Below are positions 32,611 to 44,600 of a DNA stretch of 64,000 bases, piece by piece. Under the pieces are notes generated by a model. That model did no database searches, was not told where the DNA came from, and saw only the letters and a program-made list of their open reading frames with translations. A program made the position numbers and the translations under genes. This stretch comes from Actinostola sp. cb2023. Its lineage: Eukaryota; Cnidaria; Anthozoa; Actiniaria; Actinostolidae. Within the stretch, counting starts at the first letter, position 1, and each line of letters opens with the position of its first letter. Location: positions 248,001-312,000 of the forward strand of contig JAUJYZ010001532.1 of assembly GCA_033675265.1 (NCBI GenBank). The letters run 5' to 3'.

Positions 32611-35600
32611 AGTAATATACCTGAAGATGTGGTATCCATCAGAGATTTCACCACACACATTATAGTGTTGTCAGCATCAAAGTGCTTTAGTGTCATCAAT
32701 GAAGAAATCGAGATTCCATCTACTCTGCCTGCAAGTATGTCCGCTAGGTTTAGAGTAGGAACAACTCTGGCTACAGCAATGCAGGTACAGAGAATCATGT
32801 TTTATTTACAACAGAAAATCATGTATTTTCACTATGTTTAGGGTATGCATGTTCATGTACATGAGTATAATATGTTTTCAATAGAGTAGTTTTCGTATGA
32901 GTGGGAAACCTACAGTATGGAGTTACGGTCACCACACGGAATCAAAGACATTCTATTCAACCAATCACAGCACATCTTTCCTCAACCAATCAATTGATAC
33001 AGCACAGTGCGGCACAGTACTGTCACTGTACGGTACGAACCGTACCATAACTATACTTCCCAGTCATATGAAATGACTATACATGTATACTGTATACTTG
33101 ACTTGGGAAAGACTAAATGCACAGTAATACTGCTTGATGCTATTACAGCTGTAGTAGCCTGCGTAGCTGCCTTTTCCTCACCCCCAGTCCCCTTCTTCTC
33201 CTCTCCCTTCCAAACTCTCGGAAAGCCAGCTACGCAGACTACAGCTGTAATTAATGTTGATGTTCTAATCTCAAACGTTCTTCTGTTAGGATCTTGGATA
33301 CCAGGGTGAAATAGGTTATCAAACCTTTCTGTACTCCAATGAGGCAGACATAAGAAGGGTGTTTATGTTCTTAGTAGAAAGACTTCCAAAAGAAAGCTCT
33401 TCCTCTGTAAGCGAGCCTCTTGGTAAGTTACAAACACTGACAATGGTTTTCAAACTCAACTCTTTCTGGACAGACAGTCATTAGCTATAGACACGTCTAC
33501 AAAAAAGTAAGCCTGCAAATAACGTTTTCTATAAGCTAACTATATACTAAATAGTACAAACTCTAGTTGACTGGATATAATATGTAATAATAATAATAAC
33601 ATTTATTTATATGACGCAAATGTACATTGTAGATCACTATAAAATTGGTCTAATGTAAAGGCTGGCTGTTCTCTTAAACGCAATCACCATCCTTGAATAG
33701 CCATCATGCATGCCATCTCATGCAATCACCATCCTTTACTCAATATTCTTAATACAGTAATAATAATATTGACTATTGATTTATTGTGAGTATTTTGCTC
33801 CCTTCCAGGGACATCTATACTTCTGAATCGAAGGATTGCTGCTGAAGTAGCAAAGAGGCTTTCTTATTCATGGACTCCAGCTTTTTGTAAAAGGGGAGGT
33901 CTGAGGTGGAGAGGAGTGAAAGAAAGGACTTACTCCAAAGAGGTACAGCGCAAGTTACCATTACAGTTGTTTTCGTATGAGTGAGAGGTAGTTACGGTAT
34001 GGTTTGTGTGGTGTGGTGATGGTACCATGCCGTGACCATGCCGTGTCCAAGCATTCTGATTGATTTCAAGAGCAATGATTTTGCTCACTCTAATTGGTTA
34101 AAGAGAATGTCGTCGATTCCGTACCGTGATCGTGCCCGTAGGTTTCCCACTCATATGAAGACGACCATACAATATTGTGGAAAATATTGTGGACAATATT
34201 GTATGGTTGTTTTCATGAGTGGGAAACCTATGGCACGGTACTAACAATATTAGGGACCTTAAGCATCAGAAAATTATACGACGCGAACGTAAGGACGACG
34301 GCGCGCGCACTGACGAATAATGTTCAAAACAATCGTTGACGTCCGTGACGGCAATCTACGACGTGGAAACAGGTAAAATGCCGTCGTAGATTGCCGTCAC
34401 GGACGTCAACGATCGTTTTGAACATTATTCGTCAGTGCGCGCGCCGTCGTCCTCACGTTCGCGTCGTATAATTTTCTGATGCTTAAGGTCCCTATCTTGT
34501 ACTACTGAATTGTCTCGCACATGCGCAATGTGTTATATAGGAGTCATGATTCCCGATCTAAAAAGCGGCTAAATTAAATGTGTTGGCCAAATGAAGGATA
34601 AAAAGACGAGGTATAAAGCAACAAGTCAGAGCCCAGGCATCCACCACGGCTTTCGGCGTTCATCGATCGCTGTTCATCGTCAACAAATCAAAATTCACAA
34701 GAAAACTCGGCTATCACGAATAAACGGCTCAAGAAAACTTAGACTTCAACAACTATTATTCTTAAACTTTGCATATGTATGTATGTATGTAATGTACATG
34801 TATGTCTAGTGAATGACAAACTAATGAATGAATGAATGAATGAATGAATGAATGAACGAACGAACGAACGAACGAACGAACGAACGAACGAACGAACGAA
34901 CGAACGAACGAACGAACGAACGAACGAACGAACGAACGAACGAACGAACGAACGAACGAACGAACGAACGAACGAACGAACGAACGAACGAACGAACGAA
35001 TGAATGAATGATTATTTAGACACGGAATCAAAATCACTAAAATTAAAATATTAATTACAAAGTGCTCTCCCTTTGAGCCGTGTAAAAAGATAATTCTAAC
35101 TAATTATTATAATATATGGAATATAAAGAGGTTAATATATATTGATAGTTAAATGTTGTTGTTGAAGGATGTTAAGGTGGTGGCCTGCTTAGCTTTAGAG
35201 GGGAGACTGTTCCATAGACACGCTCCACGATAAACAAAGCTCTTTTTTAGGGCTTCCGTTTGAGGCCTTGGAATAGAAACATTTTCATTTACGCCTCTGA
35301 TGTTATGAGAATGTACCGTATTCATTCGAAAACAATTTTCATGAAGATATTCCGGTACTTCTTTATTCATTGTCTTGAACATGAGCTTCTTGAAATGTCG
35401 AGAACGTCTCTCCTCTAAAGACAGCCAGTTTAAGTTCTGAAGGATCTGGGTAGATCGAACACTATAGTCAGCACCTGTTATTACACGGGCTGCCCTATTT
35501 TGTAATTTTTGGAGGTTAGTAGTAAGACCTTTACCAATATTACCCCAAACAGTGCTACAGTAGTCTAGATTTGTCTATCCTGTTTGGTAGGGTACAAGGA

Positions 35601-38600
35601 ACATGAGGAGGTTTCATGCATGCCCTCTCAGGTCACCACATGGACTTGCTGACTTGACTGTTAAAATACCAAAAGGTAAATATGTGTAAATCACATGGCT
35701 ACATGTCCTGGATTGGGACTGGTGTGTCAGGGGGAGTGTTGCCATGGCTACATATCCTGGATTGGGGCTGGTGTGTCAGGGGGAGTGTTGCCATGGCTAT
35801 TTGTCCTGGATTGGGATTGGTGTGTCAGGGGGAGTGTTGCCATGGCTACATGTCCTGGATTGGGACTGGTGTGTCAGGGGGAGTGTTGCCATGGCTACAT
35901 GTCCTGGATTGGGACTGGTGTGTCAGGGGGAGTGTTGCCATGGCTACATGTCCTGGATTGGAACTGGTGTGTCAGGGGAGTGTTGCCATGGCTACATGTC
36001 CTGGATTGGTACTGGTGTGTCAGGGGGAGTGTTGCCATGGCTACATGTCCTGGATTGGGACTGGTGTGTCAGGGGGAGTGTTGCCATGGCTACATGTCCT
36101 GGATTGGGACTGGTGTGTCATGGTGAGTGTTGCCATGGCTACATGTCCTGGCTTGGGACTAGTGTGTCAGGGGGAGTGTTGCCATGGCTACATGTCCTGG
36201 AATGGGACTGGTGTGTCATGGTGAGTGTTGCCATGGCTACATGTCCTGGATTGGGACTGGTGTGTCAGGGGGAGTGTTGCCATGGCTATATGTCCTGGAT
36301 TGGGACTAGTGTGTCAGGGGGAGTGTTGCCATGGCTACATGTCCTGGATTGGGACTGGTGTCAGGGGGAGTATTGCCATGGCTACATGTCCTGGATTGGG
36401 ACTGGTGTGTCATGGTGAGTGTTGCCATGGCTACATGTCCTGGATTGGGACTGGTGTGTCAGGGGAAGTGTTGCCATGGCTACATGTCCTGGATTGGGAC
36501 TGGTGTGTCATGGTGAGTGTAGCCATGGCTACATGCCCTGGCTTGGGACTAGTGTGTTAGGGGGAGTGTTGCCATGGCTACATGTCCTGGATTGGGACTG
36601 GTGTGTCATGGTGAATGTTGCCATGGCTACATATCCTGGCTTGGGATTGGTGTGCCAGGGGGAGTGTTGCCATGGCTACATGTCCTGGATTGGGACAGGT
36701 GTGTCATGGTGAGTGTTGCCATGGCTACATGTCCTGGATTGGGACTTGTGTGTCAGGGGGAGTGTTGCCATGGCTACATGTCCTGGCTTGGGACTAGTGT
36801 GTCAGGGGGAGTGTTGCCATGGCTACATGTCCTGGATTGGGACTGGTGTGTCATGGTGAGTGTTGCCATGGCTACATATCCTGGATTGGGACTGGTGTGT
36901 CATGGTGAGTGTTGCCATGGCTACATGTCCTGGCTTGTGACTAGTGTGTCAGGGAGAGTGTTGCCATGGCTACATGTCCTGGATTGGGACTGGTGTGTCA
37001 TGGTGAGTGTTGCCATGGCTACATGTCCTGGATTGGGACTGGTGTGTCATGGTGAGTGTTGCCATGGCTACATGTCCTGGATTGGGACTGGTGTGTCAGG
37101 GGGAGTGTTGCCATGGCTACATGTCCTGGTTTGGGACTAGTGTGTCAGGGGGAGTGTTGCCATGGCTACATGTCCTGGATTGGGACTGGTGTGTCATGGT
37201 GAGTGTTGCCATGGCTACATATCCTGGATTGGGACTGTGTGTCAGGGGGAGTGTTGCCATGGCTACATGTCCTGGATTGGGACTGGTGTGTCATGGTGAG
37301 TGTTGCCATGGCTACATGTCCTGGATTGGGACTGGTGTGTCAGGGGGAGTGTTGCCATGGCTACATGTCCTGGATTGGGACTGGTGTGTCATGGTGAGTG
37401 TTGCCATGGCTACATGTCCTGGATTGGGACTGGTGTGTCATGGTGAGTGTTGCCATGGCATATGTATGGATTCTGGTCAGGGGGAGTGTTGCCATGGCTA
37501 CTTGTCCTGGATTGGGATGTTGTGTCATGGTGAGTGTTGCCATGGCTACATGTCCTGGATTAGGACTGGTGTGTCAGGGGGAGTGTTGTCACATATGTAT
37601 GTTCTGGATGGACTTATTGCGACCAGTGAGCGAGCCCCAGCGAGCGAACTGGGAGCAACGCTAATCTTTGGTTGGGCTTCCTTGTATTCAGATGCCAGCT
37701 CGATTCTCGATTTGTATTTTTCAGTGGGTGGAGAAAGATTTTTTTCACGTGACTTTTGCCCTGACGTCATATATCAAATTGTTCCCGTCGTTCATTTGGG
37801 CATTTTGACTCTGATCTCGTGTACCAGAGTGGATTCGAAGCCTTTTTGCTCGTACTTTATATCCGATTCTTCGATGGAATTATGTAAAGATCTTCATTTA
37901 TTGTTGACGATCGCTTTAGTTAGCAACATATCGAGGGGAAGGCAATGTTATTATATTAGTCTTTCAGCTCTGTTGTGTGCTAAGTCGCTGCACTGATTGT
38001 CACTGTGGACTGCAACATATAAAGTAGTCGATCGAATCCTAGTACCGTATAAATGCTAGCTCTTGGAAACCCAAGTCATCCCAGATGCAGAGACATTGTC
38101 ACTGAATTATCTGCCTAACAGCTCCTTCGTTTTATATCGTGCCGCCAACCGTACCAAGGATTTATTCTGAATTCAAGATATAGGTGTTCATAAGAGACCG
38201 TTCATAAGTGTAGCAAAATGAATACTGAAAATCGAGTACGTACATTGATAAAGAAAAAAAGTGTATGTTGATTTTTATTGATTGATACTAATGTCTTTCT
38301 TCAGTGATAATAACTGCCGTCTTAGCGAAGCGTAGATGGCTTATAAATTCTATGTCAATAGATTTCTAAAACTGTTCAGTAGTACACAAGCTTGCAATTA
38401 CTAGCCTCCTACTAGTATGTACTACCCATTCATAGTGGGTTTCGTTAACCGCAAGTCGGTTTGAAAGCCAATCACGTGGTATGTTTGCAGACAGCCACGT
38501 TTTTTCACAGGAGTGGGTTTCGTTGAAGTACCAGTCGGTTTGAAAGCCATCACGTGGTATGTTTGTGTGTACCACGAGATCAATGCATACGCACACGTGA

Positions 38601-41600
38601 TGCAGTTCGCAAATCTTATTCTAATTTAGTTCACGCTAGAAAATTAATTCTACAGTTATACTAGACAACTGTCCAACCCACCACTACGAAGGTGGTTATG
38701 TATTTGCACACCGTACTGAACTAGCTTTTAACAAGCATTGCTCTTAGGAAATTCGTGAAGCGTTCACGAGGGAGTTTACAGACGTTTACAAGAACTCACA
38801 GTTGACGATTGTGTTGGATATTTCCAAACACGTTAGATCGTTAGATCTAGCCGACTTAGCTGTAAAAATAATATGTTGTTCATTTCAGGCGTGAGAATGG
38901 TAAATTTTGATTGGTTGATGCAGGGAATGATGTATTGATGTACACATGCGAACTGCATCACGTGATGCGAAAACATTGATCTCGTGGTACACACAAACAT
39001 ACCATGTGATGGCAAAGCAAACCGACTTGCGGTTAACGAAACATCCACTACGAAGGTGATGAAAAAACCGTGGGTGACTCGTACTCTACTTTAAGGTAAA
39101 AATCAACCAATCAGAATGGACCGTTCCCATGAGGTATAACATGACAGCGGCAATCACATCTCTGTAGAAATCAACCAATCATACGGCTGACATGGACAAG
39201 AAACGATCGCGAAATCAAAACATTTTTACGTACATTCATTTGTCAATTTGTCTTGGTTTTCGAATTCGGAGGTTCGCATTTTTGACCTATGGTTAGCCTA
39301 TTTATATAAGTGTTTCATATGTTTCTTTGAGTGTAAATAAAGAATAAATAAGTGACCATGGTATAAATACAAGACCTCACTCATCCAGCTGACTACAATG
39401 TACAATGTAGTATCCAAGAGGTCACGGTTCAAATCCTTTCTGGGACTCACATTTTTCTTTATATTCAACACTTGAAGAAACATAAAAAATGCCATTGCTT
39501 ACCACAAATTATTGCCAAGCCATAATTTACCTGAAGTACCATTTATATATTTGCTCACATTATGTCTCAGAAACAAAAGCATACTACACCAAAGCAATGC
39601 CATTCATTACCAGACAGCCAACATGTTCACAGGATGTACCTGAAGTACCATTTATATATTTGCTCACGTTATGTCTCAGAAACAAAAGCATACTACACCA
39701 AAGCAATGCCATTTCATTACCAGACAGCCAACATGTTCACAGGATGTACCTGAAGTACCATTTATATATTTGCTCACGTTATGTCTCAGAAACAAAAGCA
39801 TACTACACCAAAGCAATGCCATTCATTACCAGACAGCCAACATGTTCACAGGATGTACCTGAAGTACCATTTATATATTTGCTTACGTTATGTCTCAGAA
39901 ACAAAAGCATACTACACCAAAGCAATGCCATTCATTACCAGACAGCCAACATGTTCACAGGATGTACCTGAAGTACCATTTATATATTTGCTCACGTTAT
40001 GTCTCAGAAACAAAAGCATACTACACCAAAGCAATGCCATTCATTACCAGACAGCCAACATGTTCACAGGATGTACCTGAAGTACCATTTATATATTTGC
40101 TTACGTTATGTCTCAGAAACAAAAGCATACTACACCAAAGCAATGCCATTCATTACCAGACAGCCAACATGTTCACAGGATGTACCTGAAGTACCATTTA
40201 TATATTTGCTCACGTTATGTCTCAGAAACAAAAGCATATTACACCAAAGCAATGCCATTCATTACCAGACAGCCAACATGTTCACAGGATGTATCACCTT
40301 CGGTGTTGGAAATGAATGCCCATGCTGTGACTGCTGCAAGTGAATGGGAGACTGAGTGGAACCAGCTAGGGCTGGCCTCACGGTTGTCTAAAGAGGTGAG
40401 ACAAAATGTACCAAAATGTTTAGTCGGAGCATTTCTCCTTATTGCAGAGCTATAAATGGAGCTCATTTGCAACTTATTACACACCTGAACCTTGTGTATA
40501 TGGACACCTTTTGCCAGGCCATAGGAAGTGTCTATATTACTGGGTGGCGTGGGATGTACATACCGTATTGTATATAGGTTAATAATATTCATGAAAAAAT
40601 GTCATTGCTTCCGATTGGCTAATTAATATACATGTATAAGAGCACTTCATTGTAGTACAATATGATTACTTTTCAATAATATTATCGAAAATTTTCAAAG
40701 CTAAACTTTGAGACAACTATTACTTAGAAATACGAAATATCTATAGGAAGCTAGAGAAAACTTTAATGGTATGGTTTCCTCATGTCATTTGAGTGTTCTT
40801 AAAAAAGCCCAAACTACAATGTACAATGTACTTTTTGAAAATTACACTTGTTCAAATTCATCCCAAATTGCAATCACCACCATGTATAATTACTTTTCAA
40901 TAATTGAAAATCGGCTTAAACTTTGACAAATAATGTTACGAAATACTATAGGAAGCTAGAGAAAACTTTAATTTCTGTATTTGTGAATGTTAACCGAATT
41001 TCTGGCGTTTCAATCGTTGAGCACACCACAGGAAGCCCACATTTCAATGATCGTTTTTACCTACTTCTAGATTTCTGTTTGTAACAGATTTCAGACCATA
41101 GATAGCTCTAGAGATGTAATATACTGGAGTGAAGAAATAGTTTCAGATTTTCACAAATTGAGTGGGAAAATCGACTTTGAATGTCATCCTTTTGGCGGGT
41201 TACCTGTGGTGCATGTCGCGCATACCACAGGAAGCCCAAAATCCGAAGACAGAATCATAACATCTAGTGAAGGCTTGCTAAATAGCAAAAAAATCAAAAA
41301 ACAAAAAAGAACAGATTTGTTGTCTTGACATGTACTGTCACGTTGCCAAGTTTCATATTGATTGGATTCATCATCAGGGAGAAATAATGTTAAGAAAGAA
41401 TGTTAACATCAAGACTATTGTTGAGGATAGACTTTAGAATGCTTCCATCATTATTGTGATTGATTTGGTGCTGTAGGAATACCTTGCACGCAAGAGGCAA
41501 CGCATTGAGAAGAAGATCAAAGATCATCTTCTAACAGAGATGCAGAGAGTGGAGTCAGGCCTTAATGCAGATCTAAGCGATATTGTCTCCTCTTACACTG

Positions 41601-44600
41601 GTGAGTGTCTAAATTGTTGGTACTACTTTTTAACTCCTGGATTATATGTAATCCACGACAGCTATAGGGATGAGATTGGGACAATTTTGGGATCACTCAC
41701 TCATTCGGCAGTAAACATTCATTACGTTGCCGCTGAAGTACATCACAGGCTAACAACTTTGGGGGAGGGGGTGGTAATCCTCGAGTTGGCTAGCAGGTGC
41801 CTTCGATTGTAATAATACAGACTTTCCATTTCTTAGAAAAAGCCAGCAACCAACATAATTCCTCCTTCTGTCAAAATGTAAAGTACGGTAACCTTGGCTA
41901 TTTGCTGATGCAGTATCTTTGTCTGTCTGTCTGTTTCTCTTTTCCAAAGCTTAACATTAATAATCCCATGTTTGAGAAACTCCTGTATCTGCTCGTGATT
42001 GGCACTACTTTGTTGAGTCTATATACAATAGTTGTTGTCGTAGGGAATGTCTGTTGATGTTTTTTTTTTAAAACTATATTACGACAGGGAAGTCAGTTGG
42101 CGATTCACAAAGTACAAAGGGATCTCGATTCACACGAACAGAAAAACTCCAGTTTGCTCAGGCGAGTGTTGAATGGAATCTTTTCCAGTTCTCTATGTGT
42201 CATTGTCATTGTCATGTCTGACAGTGTCTTGTACTCTTGTGTTTTGACTGTTTAGGATGAGGAAAAGGTAGCAGCAATGGCTGGATTGAGTGAGGAAGGA
42301 CCACCTAAAGTAGACACTGAAGAGGTGAGAATAATTCCACTATAACTACACTATATACACGTACTACAGCTAGATTCCTAAGTACAGTCTCAGTGATGTG
42401 GAGTTTGAAAAAGCAAGAAATATTTTAAAAAATTTATTTGTGGAGCATCGTTAATCCAATGTCCTGGCCCCAGTTATTCTACACCATCTTTTTTAGGAGG
42501 GGGTGCACCATTTATGATCAGGACGTACACAAACTGAAGCACCAATAATGCAGTAGATATCAGCTCATCCAGGATGGGGGGAGGGGGAGTGTGCACCCCT
42601 CCCCCCACCCCTCCCACTGCACCCCTCCCCTTATCCAGTGGAAACATTATTGGATAGCAGTGTCATCGTATGTGCAGTTGTACATATCTGCTCTTTGCAC
42701 TACTACCTGATGGTTACTAGTAAAATGTTTATCATAAATTATGTTACATTTATGTGAATGTTTTTAGGAGTTACAAAAGAAGAGAGAAGAAGAGATAGAA
42801 GCCCTACAGACTAAGCTAAGTGAACTATCATCAGGCGTAGGCAACAATGAGATTGAAGTCAAGAAAATTAATGCCACTATTCAGCAGGTTAGTACTTAAT
42901 AATAGAGTCGTTTTCATATGAGTGGGAAATAGTTACGATAAAGTAAAGTTCATGCAGTGCAGCGTGCTGTGCTGTGCTGTGCTGTGCTGTGCTGTGCTGT
43001 GCTGTGCTGTGCTGTGCTGTGCTGTGCTGTGCTGTGCTGTGCTGTGCTGTGCTGTGCTGTGCTGTGCTGTGCTGTGCTGTGCTGTGCTGTGCTGTGCTGT
43101 GCTGTGCTGTGCTGTGCTGTGCTGTGCTGTGCTGTGCTGTGCTGTGCTGTGCTGTGCTGTGACCATGCCATGCCCAACATTCTGATTGGTTGAGCAAGGA
43201 TTTTGAGCACTGTCAGTACATGATCAGTTGAATAGTCGACTCCATACCATGACTGTAACTCCATGCCATGGGTTTCCCACTCATTTGAAAGCGACTCCAA
43301 TATAATAGAGTAGTGTTTGATGGATGAGTAAGGTGGTTCACATGCATGTACATGGGGTGAAATACATACATAAAAATTTACTATGGTGCAAGGCTATTCT
43401 CGTTGTATACACCTATTTCAAAAAATAGGTGGAATATGCCTACACGACCTTTAGGCGAAGACGTACGTTGGTGAATAGTGCGAGTGTTTTTAGGTCACAG
43501 ATTCAGATTTCAGATTCAGATTTCAGATTTCAGATTCAGATTTCAGATTCAGATTCAGATTTCAGATTCAGATTTCAGATTTCAGATTTCAGATTTCAGA
43601 TTCAGATTTCAGATTTCAGATGCCAACGTTTTTTGAAATAGGTGTATGAACCCATAGAAAGGTCGCCACATCCTCTCATGGGACAGGGATCTCAGTAGGT
43701 TTTTAAACAACCAGCCCAAAACTTTGAACAAGTGTGTAATGGCTATATTTTTGTACAAGTTGACACACAAGGGCAAGTTTCATCATAGCCGCAACTGATA
43801 CTTCTGTGTCAACACCAGTTGGTGTAGACCTTCTTGAAAGATGTATCTGTTTTAGCAGAGGAACATTCAGGATTGTATCTCTTTTCCTCGACCTCCTCCC
43901 ATTAATGAGTATTAGCTTACATGTGCTGTACACCCTTTACAAGTGAGCTGATCACTCAGTGATGGATGTATATTAAATTTTATTAAACAGTATATTAAAT
44001 AATGTTCATACTTCATAGACAAACGAACAACTGACCAACAAGAAAACCCAGAACAGTGAACGAGAAGAAGCATATAAAGTGAAAAAAAGAACAGTAGACC
44101 TCATTCCTGATGCAGAAAATAACATAGCTAAACTGCAGGTAACTGGAGATGAGCTATAATTATTATCGTAGATTTTAGATTTTTGCACATATTTATCAAT
44201 GCATTTTTCAAATTTTTTGTTCTTGGAAATTTGGAGATCATTAAAAAAATGAATAATATATTTATTTCCAATAGTTGTTTGTGGGTTGGTATTGACATTT
44301 TTGTAGTTATATGAGTTTCCTCAACCCAAATTTATTGATCAACCAAGCTTTCGGGCTAATAGCCCATCATCAGGGTTAGAATAGTCAATCTTCAGTTACA
44401 ATCAGCTGTTACAAACAAAAAACGCGTGTACAAATACATGCACGCGCATAACGTAGCGCGTGCTAATCATATGCACAGACAAATAGAATGTAAACAATTA
44501 CAGATAAGTAAATAAAATAAATAACATAATAGAAAAGATAAAAAATACTACAATGAGTTACACAATAAAACACAAATTACAAGCTAACATTAACATTTGT

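Noticed and set aside
37007..37996. Long forward reading frame of 329 codons, with several overlapping ones over 35682-37664
   Set aside because: They arise because the 49-bp unit lacks stops in all three frames. The region is inside a CCDC22 intron and has no start context or family match.
39405..39450. tRNA-like B box GGTTCAAATCC
   Set aside because: The upstream part does not form a convincing D arm or A box; a SINE remnant is possible but not supported enough.
39489..40455. Overlapping frames of about 100-160 codons in the 109-bp array
   Set aside because: Repeat artefact. Only the last 36 codons (40288-40395) belong to a real exon, CCDC22 exon 6.
42440..42640. G-rich/C-rich stretch as a possible G-quadruplex regulatory site
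   Set aside because: GGGGGGAGGGGG-type runs exist near 42570-42590, but nothing else supports function and intronic G-rich tracts are common.
42889..43300. Open frames on both strands around 42.9-43.3 kb encoding CAVLC- or ATHQHS-type peptides
   Set aside because: Pure translation of a (GCTGT)n microsatellite.
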